A DNA stretch of 64,000 nt from the NCBI GenBank assembly GCA_963798325.1, contig CAWCSS010000004.1, positions 62,001 to 126,000 of the forward strand, written 5' to 3'. A program made the translations under genes and the position numbers. Origin of the DNA: Solirubrobacter sp963798325 (lineage in GTDB: Bacteria; Actinomycetota; Thermoleophilia; Solirubrobacterales; Solirubrobacteraceae). The notes beneath the pieces are model-generated. The model ran no database searches. It worked only from the letters and a program-made list of their open reading frames with translations, and was not told the origin of the DNA. This document shows, piece by piece, positions 24,648 to 33,309 of this stretch (position 1 is the first letter of the stretch; each line of letters opens with the position of its first letter).

Positions 24648-27578
24648 GTGTCTGAACGCCGTCGCTCTCTCTTCGTCCTATTGATCGTGGTCGCCCTCAT
24701 CGGGGGTTCGATCGCTGTCGTCGCGCTCAAGCCGACGGTGCTCGGTCTCGACCTTCAGGGCGGTGTTCAGCTCGTCTACAAGGCCGAGCCGACCAAACAG
24801 CAGCCCACGATCGACGCCGATGCAATGCAGAGGTCGATCGACCTCATGCAGCAGCGCGTCAACGAGTTTGGTGTGTCCGAGTCCGAACTCTTCCAGTCGG
24901 GCAAGGACCAGATCGAAGTCAACCTGCCGGGCGTCAAGGACGCCGAGCGCGCCGCGCAGCAGGTCGGCTCGACCGCCCAGTTGTTCTTCTACGACTGGGA
25001 AGCGAACATCCTCGATGACAAGTGCAAGACCAACCCTGACCTGAACGCCAATCAGCGGCAGGCGATCAACGGTCTGCGCGCGGCGGTCACCCAGGCGTCC
25101 AAGTGCACCGAGGTCGGCACCGGCGACCCGAAGGCCGACCCGCTGGCGGCCGACTCGCCGGGTGGCGTCTCTCAGGCGGCCGACAAGGCCCGCTTCTACG
25201 TCTTCGACAAGAACACCAAGAAGCCGCTGAACAACGGCCAGACGTTCACGTCGGAGGAGGAAGCGCTGGCTTCGCTCACCGACGCCGAGAAGGCCAACGC
25301 CGAGGTCATCGAGGTCCCGGCCGGCGTGCTCGTCCTGCGCGAGCAGAAGGCGAACGCCACCGACGCCAACCCTGACCGCTGGTGGGTCATCCAGGACCGC
25401 CCCGGCCTGTCGGGCACGGACATCAAGAACCCGGAGCAGAGCTTCGACTCCTCGGCGGCCAACCAGCCGATCGTGACCTTCAACTTCACGAAGGACGGCC
25501 GCAAGGCATTCAAGGCGATCACCCAGCGCGTCGCGCAGCGCGGTGTCGACAACTCGTTCGGCCAGGACCCGCTGCAGACCTCTCAGCACTTCGCGATCGC
25601 GCTCGACAACGAGCTCGTCTCGGCGCCGTACATCAACTGGAAGGAGAACCCGGAGGGGATCGACGGCTCGACCGGCGCCCAGATCTCCGGCAGCTTCACC
25701 ATCCAGTCGGCGCAGGACCTGGCGAAGATCCTCAAGATCGGCGCCCTGCCGCTGAAGCTCACCGAGGTCTCGCGCTCGCAGGTCTCCGCGACGCTCGGTA
25801 AGCAGGCGCTCGATCAGGGCCTGAAGGCGGGCATCGCCGGCTTCATCATCGTCGTGCTCTTCCTGATCATCTTCTACCGCGTCCTCGGCGTCATCGCGGC
25901 GCTCGCGCTGTGCATCTACGCGCTCTACTTCTACGCGCTGATCAAGCTGATCCCGATCACGCTGACGCTGCCGGGCATCGCGGGTCTGATCCTGACGCTC
26001 GGCGTCGCCGCGGACGCGAACATCGTCGTCTTCGAACGGGTCAAAGAAGAGGTACGAGCAGGGAGATCGATCAGTACCGCGATCGTCACCGGTTACCGAA
26101 AGGGCCTGACGGCGATCATCGACGCGAACATCGTCACGTTCCTGGTCGCGTTCATCCTCTTCATCATCGCCACCGCGGGCGTGCAGGGCTTCGCCTTCAC
26201 CCTCGGCCTCGGCGTGCTCGTCTCGCTCTTCACCGCGGTCCTGGCGACGCAGGCGATCCTGTACTCGCTGCGCGGCACCCGCCTGATCCGCTCGAAGGCG
26301 GCGCTCGGCGCCGGCGAACAGCGGTTCAAGTTCCGCTGGGACTACATGGGCAAGGCGAAGTGGTTCTTCTCCTTCTCCGGCTGCATCCTGCTCGTCTGCG
26401 CTCTGGCGATGTCCGTCAACGGCATCAACTTCGGCATCGACTTCGACGGCGGCACGCGCATCACCGCGTCGCTGGAGAAGCCGGCCACCGTCGAGCAGGT
26501 GCGCGACGCCGTGGCGCCACTCGGTCTGGCCGACGCGAAGATCCAGACACTGCAGAACGCGGATCTCGGCAAGAACCTGATCCAGATCTCCACCAAGGAC
26601 CTGGGCGCCCGCGGCGACCAGCCGGTGCTCAAGGCGCTCGGCGCCAAGTTCGGCGAGGTCACCCCCGAGGGCACGGAGGCGATCGGCCCGAGCTTCGGCA
26701 AGACCGTGGCCAGATCGGCGGTCTACGCGATCATCGCGTCGCTGATCATCATCTCGATCTACATCGCGCTGCGGTTCGAATGGAAGTTCGCCGTGCCGGT
26801 GCTGATCGCACTGATGCACGACATCCTGATCGTGGCCGGCGTCTACGCACTCACGGGCCGGGAGGTGACGACGTCGACGGTCGCGGCGCTCTTGACCATC
26901 CTGGGTTACTCGCTCTACGACACGATCATCGTGTTCGACCGCGTCAGAGAGAACATCCCACGAATGCCGAGCGCCGCGTTCTCGCAGATCGTCAACCGCT
27001 CGCTGTCCGAGGTCGTCGTGCGGTCGCTGGCCACGAGCTTCTGCACCCTGCTCCCGGTCCTCGCGCTGATGCTCTTCGGCGGCGAGACCCTGCAGGACTT
27101 CGCCTTCGCGCTGCTCGTGGGTATCGCGTCCGGCACCTACTCCTCGATCTTCATCGCCACCCCGGTGCTCCAGCACTGGAAGGAGCGTGAGCCCGGGTTC
27201 CGCGCCCGCCACGCCCGCATCCTCGAGCGCCTCGGCTCGGTCCCCGCGTACGCGACGGCCGAGCAGGGCGGCCCCGTCGACGTCCAGCCCAAGGAGCGCA
27301 AGCGCAAGAGCGTGACCGCCCCGCCCGGCCAGGAGGTCTCGGCGTCCGAGTTCCAGGAGATGGTGCGCGACCTCGGCGTGCACGAGGAGACGTCCCAGCC
27401 GGCGGCCACGGGCGTCGCGGCCAGCGGCCGCCCGGTCGGCGGACGCCGCGCGCGCTCACGCGCCGACGGCGACAGCGCACCGTCCTCGGGCAGTCCGTCC
27501 AACGGCGGCAACGGTGACGGCGACACGGAAGCGAAGGAACGAAAGCCGCGCAACAAGCGCCACGGGAGGCCACGCTAA
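24648..27578 (+). CDS. secDF: Fused protein-export membrane protein SecDF
   Basis: Proton-driven RND-type factor that pulls proteins out of the SecYEG channel. One 976-residue chain carries both SecD and SecF. TM1 is residues 7-27, followed by LDLQGGVQLVYKAEP and the large external P1 domain. SecD helices 2-6 start at about 393 with the GVAADANIVVFERVKEEVR motif. SecF begins near 563 (GINFGIDFDGGTRI) with GYSLYDTIIVFDRVREN. The last 130 residues are a hydrophilic, basic, disordered tail. The P1 region has an inserted stretch (about 150-190) rich in Thr/Asp/Gly. GTG 24648 puts the first helix at the N-terminus. Confidence 0.96.
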   Translation: MSERRRSLFVLLIVVALIGGSIAVVALKPTVLGLDLQGGVQLVYKAEPTKQQPTIDADAMQRSIDLMQQRVNEFGVSESELFQSGKDQIEVNLPGVKDAERAAQQVGSTAQLFFYDWEANILDDKCKTNPDLNANQRQAINGLRAAVTQASKCTEVGTGDPKADPLAADSPGGVSQAADKARFYVFDKNTKKPLNNGQTFTSEEEALASLTDAEKANAEVIEVPAGVLVLREQKANATDANPDRWWVIQDRPGLSGTDIKNPEQSFDSSAANQPIVTFNFTKDGRKAFKAITQRVAQRGVDNSFGQDPLQTSQHFAIALDNELVSAPYINWKENPEGIDGSTGAQISGSFTIQSAQDLAKILKIGALPLKLTEVSRSQVSATLGKQALDQGLKAGIAGFIIVVLFLIIFYRVLGVIAALALCIYALYFYALIKLIPITLTLPGIAGLILTLGVAADANIVVFERVKEEVRAGRSISTAIVTGYRKGLTAIIDANIVTFLVAFILFIIATAGVQGFAFTLGLGVLVSLFTAVLATQAILYSLRGTRLIRSKAALGAGEQRFKFRWDYMGKAKWFFSFSGCILLVCALAMSVNGINFGIDFDGGTRITASLEKPATVEQVRDAVAPLGLADAKIQTLQNADLGKNLIQISTKDLGARGDQPVLKALGAKFGEVTPEGTEAIGPSFGKTVARSAVYAIIASLIIISIYIALRFEWKFAVPVLIALMHDILIVAGVYALTGREVTTSTVAALLTILGYSLYDTIIVFDRVRENIPRMPSAAFSQIVNRSLSEVVVRSLATSFCTLLPVLALMLFGGETLQDFAFALLVGIASGTYSSIFIATPVLQHWKEREPGFRARHARILERLGSVPAYATAEQGGPVDVQPKERKRKSVTAPPGQEVSASEFQEMVRDLGVHEETSQPAATGVAASGRPVGGRRARSRADGDSAPSSGSPSNGGNGDGDTEAKERKPRNKRHGRPR

Positions 27579-27859
27579 TGGCACTGTTGGTTTGGGTCAT
27601 GGTGGGCCTCGCCCTCTGGCACTTCACCGTCTTTCTGCCGGACAACTTCTACGGCGGGATCGTCGGCGCCTTCTGCGGCGCCCTGGTCGGCTCGGTCCTG
27701 TTCGGCATGCTCGTCAACCTCGGCATCCCGGGCCAGAACGACACCGACCTGATGACCGGCGTCGAGGCCATCCCGGGCGCGCTGGCCGGCATGGGCCTGA
27801 TGTGGTGGCTGGGCGTGCGCCAGATCAACGCCCAGGGCGGCCCCGCCCCCGCGCACTGA
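27578..27859 (+). CDS. Small membrane protein coupled to secDF
   Basis: 93-residue membrane protein with three hydrophobic segments: LLVWVMVGLALWHFTVFL, GGIVGAFCGALVGSVLFGML and PGALAGMGLMWWLG. The ATG overlaps the secDF stop (TAATG), so translation is coupled. The loop GIPGQNDTDLMTGVEA is polar. No family recognised. A role as an accessory of the secretion complex is suggested only by the coupling. A strong hairpin terminator follows. Confidence 0.75.
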   Translation: MALLVWVMVGLALWHFTVFLPDNFYGGIVGAFCGALVGSVLFGMLVNLGIPGQNDTDLMTGVEAIPGALAGMGLMWWLGVRQINAQGGPAPAH

Positions 27860-27888
27860 ACGAGCGACGCACCGCATAGGCTGTGACC

Positions 27889-27911
27889 AAAGGCGCGGAC
27901 TCCGCGCCTTT
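27889..27911. terminator. Bidirectional intrinsic terminator
   Basis: Perfect inverted repeat with 11-bp arms (AAAGGCGCGGA and its complement) around a single C. The A and T ends make the hairpin look like an intrinsic terminator on both strands. It sits between the convergent secDF-linked gene and the methyltransferase gene, whose stop is 2 bp away. Confidence 0.85.
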
Positions 27912-27913
27912 CG

Positions 27914-28348
27914 TCATGTCTGGGCGACTCGTGGCGCCCACACGGCCCAGAGGCGTTCGCCGGCGCCCGTCAAGGACGTGCGCAGGTCGCTCTCGGCGCC
28001 GCCGAAGCCCGGGGTGGCGGCGAAGCGCTTGCGCAGCAGCTTCACGTGGCCGGCGTCGTCGTGGCCCCCGCTGAACGTGCAGACGAGGTGCCCGCCCGGC
28101 TTCAGGACGCGGGCCGCCTCGGCGAAGGTCGCCGGCAGGATCTCGCCGTGGCAGATCACGTCGTCGAACTCGCCGTCGGCGTAGGGGAGCGCGGCGGGGT
28201 CGCCGTCGAAGCGCACCAGTGCGTCGGGCGGAACCTCGAAGCGGTGCTCGATCTCGCCTGTACCCAGGGAAAGCACCCGCCCGTCGATCTCCAGGTCGCT
28301 GTAGAGATCGCGCAGTGCCGCGATCGCCTCCTCGTCCATGGCGCACAT
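27914..28348 (-). CDS. Short class I methyltransferase-like protein
   Basis: 144-residue protein with the core of a Methyltransf-11 domain: GRVLSLGTGEIEHRF resembles motif I, LPYADGEFDDVICHGEI the post-I region and LKPGGHLVCTFSGG motif II. The usual GxGxG is reduced to GTGE and the fold is shorter than normal (about 200 residues), so SAM binding is not certain. ATG 28348 or 28339 could be used. Divergent from recJ. Confidence 0.72.
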   Translation of the reverse strand: MCAMDEEAIAALRDLYSDLEIDGRVLSLGTGEIEHRFEVPPDALVRFDGDPAALPYADGEFDDVICHGEILPATFAEAARVLKPGGHLVCTFSGGHDDAGHVKLLRKRFAATPGFGGAESDLRTSLTGAGERLWAVWAPRVAQT

Positions 28349-28376
28349 GTTGCCCGGTTCCGTCCTCCCGCGCGCC

Positions 28377-28382
28377 TAGCGT
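28377..28382 (+). promoter_or_regulatory. Putative -10 hexamer TAGCGT of a leaderless recJ promoter
   Basis: TAGCGT ends 7 bp before the GTG of recJ, and no ribosome binding site fits between. Same geometry as at 3711, 12988, 19077 and 60186. Confidence 0.42.
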
Positions 28383-28389
28383 TCACGTC

Positions 28390-30846
28390 GTGGACGCGTG
28401 TCTCCAGGTCAGCCCGTACTCGTTCGCCGCGGCCGCGCGGCTGTCGGCGCAGCTCGGCTGCTCGCCGGTGGTGGCGCAGGTGCTGGTGCGCCGCGGACTG
28501 GGGGAGCCCGACGCGGCCCGCGCGTTCCTCGCGGCGCAGGACACGCATCCGCTGGCCGAATGGCCGGGGCTCGCGCAGGCCGCCGCGTACATCCACGGTC
28601 ACGTCGAGCGCCGCTCGCGCGTCACCGTGCACGGCGACTACGACGTCGACGGCATGTGCTCGACGGCGATCCTCGTCCGGGTGCTGCGAACGCTCGGCGC
28701 CGACGTCGACTGGTACCTGCCCAGCCGCATCGACGACGGGTACGGCCTCGCCCGCAGCACCGTCGAGAAGCTCGCCGCGCGCGGCACGAACCTGCTGATC
28801 ACCGTCGACTGCGCGGTCACGGCGGTCGAGGAGGTGGCCGCGGCGCGCGCGCTCGGGATGGACGTCGTGGTCACCGACCATCACAGCCCGCGCGCGGACG
28901 GCGTGCTGCCCGACGCGCCGCTCGTGCACCCGCGCGTCAACGGCTACCCCTGCGCCGACCTGTGCGCGGCGGGCGTGGCGCACAAGCTCGCGCAGGCGCT
29001 GCTGGCGCACGCCGGCGAGAACCCGGCGCTCGCCGACGAGGACCTGGACCTGGTGGCGCTGGCCACCGTCGCCGACGTCGTGCCGCTCCAGGGCGAGAAC
29101 CGCCGCCTGGTCCGCCAGGGCCTCAGGGCCCTCGCCTCGACGCGCAAGGTCGGCCTGAGAGCGCTGATGGACGTCGCGCGCGTGGACCCGTCGGGCCTGG
29201 ACGAGTCCGCGATCGGCTTCCGCCTCGGCCCGCGGCTGAACGCCTCCGGGCGCCTGTACCGTGCCGACGCCGGGCTGGAGCTCCTGCTGACCGAGGACCG
29301 AGACCGCGCGAAGGCGGTGGCCACCGAGCTCGATCTGGTCAACACCGAGCGCCGCGACGTGGAGACCCGGATCCGCTTCGAGGCCGAGGCGCTGGTGGCC
29401 GAGCAGATCCGTTCGCACCCGCCGACCCCCACCGGAGCGCACGCGCTCGTGCTCGCCGCCGAGGGCTGGCACCCGGGGGTGATCGGCATCGTCGCCTCGC
29501 GGATCGCCGAGCGCCACCACCGCCCGGCGATCCTGATCGCGCTCGACGGCGACGAGGGCAGCGGCTCGGGACGTTCGATCCCGGCCTTCGACCTGCTCGG
29601 CGGTCTGCACGCGGCCTCCGGCCACCTGCTCCGCTACGGCGGCCACAAGGCCGCCGCCGGGCTGACGATCGCGCGTGACGAGGTCGATGCCTTCCGCCAC
29701 GCCTTCGTCGAACACGCCAACCGGACGCTGACGGCCGAGGACCTGATCCCGCAGGTCCGGATCGACGCGATCGCCCAGGGCGACGCGCTGTCGCTGGACC
29801 TCGCCGAGGAGCTTCAGCAGCTCGCGCCCTTCGGCCAGGGCAACCCACCGGTCTCGCTGCTCGTCCCCGCCGCTCACCTGACGGACCCGTACGCGCTAGG
29901 GGAGAACGGGCGTCACGTGCGCTTCACGCTCAACGCCGGCGGCGCCCGCTCGCGCTGCGTGCAGTTCGGCAACGGCTCGGCGCTGCCGGTCGAGCCCGAC
30001 CAGCCCGCCGACGCCGCCGTGCGCCTGGAGATCGACCGCTACAACGGCGCCGTCTCGCCGAAGCTGGTCCTGCGCCGTGCCCAGCCCTGCCGCCCGGGCC
30101 CGATCGAGCTCCTCGGGGAGGCCGCGTTCGCGCCCGGCCTGGAACGCGAGCTCGGCCGCGACCTCGAGTGCTGGCGACCAGCCAAGGGGCCGGCGGCGCT
30201 CTTCGCCGTCCCGGCGCGCACCACGCGCGACCTGCGGGGCTCGGGGATCGCCGGGCTGCTCGCCGATCTCGTGGCCTCGGGCGAGCCGGTCCTGGCGGTC
30301 GTCGCGCACGCGCCGCATCGCGCGCAGACGCTCTCCACACGGGTCGGCGGGTTCGCGCTGGCGTCGTGGCAGACGCTCGCCGACGACCCCGAGTTGGCGG
30401 TCCCGTTCCCGCACGTGGTGGCGCTGGATCCGCCAACGTGGGAAGTCCACCCGGCTGGGGAGGGGTGGACGCACCTGGCATGGGGTACGCCTGAACTAGA
30501 CTTTGCCCTACGAATACATGAATGGGACTTCGCCCTACGCGACCCGCTCACCGCCGTCTACCGCGCACTCAAGGCGACGGACGGCACCAGCGGCGAGGCG
30601 ACCGAACAGCTGCTCCGGGGCGAGGGGCCGCAACCGAGGTCCGCGGCACTCGCGGGCCGCCTGGTGCGGGTCCTCACGGAGTTGGGGCTCGCGAGCTTCG
30701 ATCGCGCAGGACAAGGCCTCAAAGCGGCAGAGCATCCACAGCGCACTGAGCTGGAGCGCTCCGCCGCCTACATGGCCTACCAGCGACGGCTCGAGGATGG
30801 ACGGCAATTCCTGACCAACAGCAACACGAGGCGAGCAGCGGCGTAA
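28390..30846 (+). CDS. recJ: Single-stranded-DNA-specific 5'-3' exonuclease RecJ
   Basis: Mn2+-dependent exonuclease of recombination and base-excision repair, 818 residues. DHH-domain motifs are VHGDYDVDGMCSTAI, NLLITVDCAVTAVEE and VVTDHHSPRADG; the DHHA1 part is GRSIPAFDLLGGLHAASGHLLRYGGHKAA. An OB domain follows (GENGRHVRFTLN, about 510-590). The last 230 residues are an extension beyond the 577-residue E. coli enzyme and carry no nuclease motif; similar tails occur in other Gram-positive RecJ proteins. GTG 28390 gives the usual short N-terminal helix. The stop starts the third intergenic element. Confidence 0.95.
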   Translation: MDACLQVSPYSFAAAARLSAQLGCSPVVAQVLVRRGLGEPDAARAFLAAQDTHPLAEWPGLAQAAAYIHGHVERRSRVTVHGDYDVDGMCSTAILVRVLRTLGADVDWYLPSRIDDGYGLARSTVEKLAARGTNLLITVDCAVTAVEEVAAARALGMDVVVTDHHSPRADGVLPDAPLVHPRVNGYPCADLCAAGVAHKLAQALLAHAGENPALADEDLDLVALATVADVVPLQGENRRLVRQGLRALASTRKVGLRALMDVARVDPSGLDESAIGFRLGPRLNASGRLYRADAGLELLLTEDRDRAKAVATELDLVNTERRDVETRIRFEAEALVAEQIRSHPPTPTGAHALVLAAEGWHPGVIGIVASRIAERHHRPAILIALDGDEGSGSGRSIPAFDLLGGLHAASGHLLRYGGHKAAAGLTIARDEVDAFRHAFVEHANRTLTAEDLIPQVRIDAIAQGDALSLDLAEELQQLAPFGQGNPPVSLLVPAAHLTDPYALGENGRHVRFTLNAGGARSRCVQFGNGSALPVEPDQPADAAVRLEIDRYNGAVSPKLVLRRAQPCRPGPIELLGEAAFAPGLERELGRDLECWRPAKGPAALFAVPARTTRDLRGSGIAGLLADLVASGEPVLAVVAHAPHRAQTLSTRVGGFALASWQTLADDPELAVPFPHVVALDPPTWEVHPAGEGWTHLAWGTPELDFALRIHEWDFALRDPLTAVYRALKATDGTSGEATEQLLRGEGPQPRSAALAGRLVRVLTELGLASFDRAGQGLKAAEHPQRTELERSAAYMAYQRRLEDGRQFLTNSNTRRAAA

Positions 30847-30889
30847 TCGAAGGCGGGGCATCCGCTCCGCGCTCCGATCATCCGACCCT
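30844..30889 (+). repeat. Intergenic palindromic element, copy 3
   Basis: Begins on the recJ stop codon and ends 2 bp before the probable relA ATG. GGCGTAATCGAAGGCGG at its left end is identical to the copy at 15750, as is CCGATCATCCGACCCT at its right end. The central hairpin is imperfect here. Confidence 0.7.
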
Positions 30890-30891
30890 CA

Positions 30892-33197
30892 ATGGCGACC
30901 CGGGTGACGGGCATGCCGCAACGGTCGCGGTCGCGCCGCACAAGCCGGTCGACATCGCCGAGCACGGTGATGACGGCGCGGTCGGCATCCCGCCCGACGT
31001 CACGCCGCTCGAGCACGAGCTGCTCGCCGACCTGTTCGCGATCGTCTCCGAGCACGCGGACGAGGTCTCCGAGCAGGTCGACCGCAACGCCGTCCTGCAG
31101 GCGTTCCTGTTCGCGTGCGAGCACCATGCCGACCAGCGCCGCCAGTCCGGCGAGGACTTCATCACCCACCCGGTCGGCGTCGCGCGCATCTGCGCCGGCA
31201 TGCGGCTGGACACCGCGACCCTGTGCGCCGCGCTGCTGCACGACACCGTCGAGGACACGACCGCCAGCCTGGACGAGGTCCGCCAGTCCTTCGGCGACGA
31301 GATCGCCGGCCTGGTGGACGGCGTCACCAAGCTCACCGGGATCACGTTCCAGAGCCGCGACGAGGCACAGGCCGAGAACTACCGCAAGATGATGGTGGCG
31401 ATGGCCACGGACATCCGGGTCATCCTGATCAAGCTCGCCGACCGCCTGCACAACATGCGCACGCTCGGCGCGATGCCCAAGCAGAAGCAGATCGAGAAGG
31501 CCAAGGAGACCCTCGAGATCTACGCGCCGCTCGCGCATCGCCTCGGTATCCACGCGATCAAGTGGGAGCTCGAGGACCTTGCGTTCGCGACGCTGCACCC
31601 GCGCAAGTACCAGGAGATCAAGGGCCTGGTCAACCAGCAGCGCGAAGAGCGCGAGCGCTACGTGGCCAAGGCGGGCGGCTACCTGGCCAAGGAGCTCGAG
31701 GCGCTCGGCATCAACTCCGAGATCTCAGGCCGCGCGAAGCACTTCTACTCGATCTACTCGAAGATGACCCGCAAGGGCCGCGAGTTCAACGAGATCTACG
31801 ACCTCACGGCGATGCGCGTCATCGTCAACTCGGTCAAGGACTGCTACGGCGCGGTCGGCGTCATCCATTCCCTCTGGAAGCCCCTGCCGGGGCGCTTCAA
31901 GGACATGGTGGCGATGCCGAAGTTCAACATGTACCAGGCGCTGCACACGACGGTGATCGGGCCCGAGGGGCGGCCGCTGGAGATCCAGATCCGCACCGGC
32001 GACATGCACGAGACGGCCGAGTACGGCGTCGCCGCGCACTGGCGCTACAAGGAGAACAGCACCGGCGGGCGCATGGACCCGACCGACCAGAAGCTCAAGT
32101 GGCTGAAGTCGCTGCTGGACTGGCAGACCGACCCCGAGGACCCGACCGAGTTCACCGACCAGCTCCGCGGCGAGCTGATCGAGGACGAGGTGTTCGTCTT
32201 CACGCCCAAGGGCGAGGTCAAGTCGCTGGCCGTCGGCGCGACCCCGCTGGACTTCGCGTACGAGATCCACACCGACGTCGGCCACCGCTGCGTCGGCGCG
32301 CGCGTGAACGGCAAGATCGTCCCGCTGCACTACGAGCTGCAGTCCGGGGACATCGTCGAGATCCTCACGTCCAAGCGCGAACGCGGCCCGAGCCGCGACT
32401 GGCTCGCGCTGGTCAAGACCACCCGCGCCCGCAACAAGATCAAGGCCTGGTTCAAGGCTGAGAGCCGCGACGACTCCGAGCACACCGGCCGCGAGCTGTT
32501 GCAGGAGCACCTCAACAAGGCCGGCCTGCCGTCCCAGAAGCTGACCGGCTCGCCACTGCTGGCCGACGTCATCCGCGAGCTCGGCTTCAAGAAGGCCGAC
32601 GACTTCTACATCGCGCTCGGCGGGGCGAAGATCTCGCCCAAGGTCGTCGTCAACAAGGTCATGCAGCGCCTCAAGCAGGGCGAGGCGGGCGTTGAGGAAC
32701 CGAGCCCCGGCGACGACCTGCTGCTCGGCCGCCGCAAGGCGCCCGCGCTCAGGCGCCCCGACGGCAACGCCGCCAAGTTCGGCATCCAGGTCGAGGGCGT
32801 GGCCGACGTCCCGCTGCGCCTGGCCAAGTGCTGTCGCCCGGTCAGCGGCGACCCGATCGTCGGCTACGTCAGCCTCGGCCGCGGGATCACCATCCACCGC
32901 GACGACTGCCCCAACGTCGCCGCCCTGCGCAAGGACCCGGAGCGCTTCGTGCCCGTCTCCTGGGACGGCGACAACGAGACCGGCTTCAAGGTCGAGATCC
33001 AGGTCGACGCGTGGGACCGCCACCGCCTGCTCGAGGACCTGTCGCGAACCTTCGCCGAGGCGGGCATCAACATCGTCGAGGCCCGCTGCCTCGTCCAGCA
33101 CCCGATGACGCGCAACCGCTTCGTCATCGAGGTGGGGGACACCCAGGCGCTGAAGGCCGCGATCAGCCGCCTCCGCGCGATCGAACAGCGTCTTTGA
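30892..33197 (+). CDS. relA: Bifunctional (p)ppGpp synthetase/hydrolase RelA/SpoT (frame problem at the N-terminus)
   Basis: Stringent-response enzyme making and degrading (p)ppGpp. HD hydrolase domain: GEDFITHPVGVARI and LLHDTVEDT. Synthetase domain: YDLTAMRVIVNS and FNMYQALHTTVIGPEG. TGS domain: EVFVFTPKGEVKSLAVG. C-terminal ACT domain follows a CCRPVSGDPIVGYVS segment. The open frame has no ATG, GTG or TTG until 31200, which would cut off the HD His. ATG 30892 lies right after the intergenic element, in the other frame. One missing base shortly after it would give a 768-residue protein of normal length. The exact start is therefore uncertain; the rest is sound. Confidence 0.93.
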
Positions 33198-33219
33198 TGC
33201 CTACCGCGTCACGCCCGCC

Positions 33220-33235
33220 GGCGGCTGACGCCGCC
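33220..33235. terminator. Possible GC-rich terminator hairpin
   Basis: GGCGGC / GCCGCC stem with a TGAC loop, between the relA stop and the convergent secreted protein gene. There is no U-tract. The remaining 110 bp of this spacer hold nothing recognisable. Confidence 0.35.
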
Positions 33236-33309
33236 ATCAGGCGCGACCGACCGCCCGGCCGACGCGAGCCGCCGGGCTCGGCGTGCGGCCTCGCCGTCCG
33301 GTTCGCGGT

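Noticed and set aside
24678..27383. 901-residue minus-strand frame opposite secDF
   Set aside because: Low-complexity Arg/Asp/Glu/Leu sequence typical of antisense shadows at this GC content; secDF is unambiguous.
30892..31392. 166-residue Ser/Arg-rich frame starting at ATG 30892
   Set aside because: Its sequence is that of an out-of-frame read of the relA HD domain; only the ATG itself may be real.
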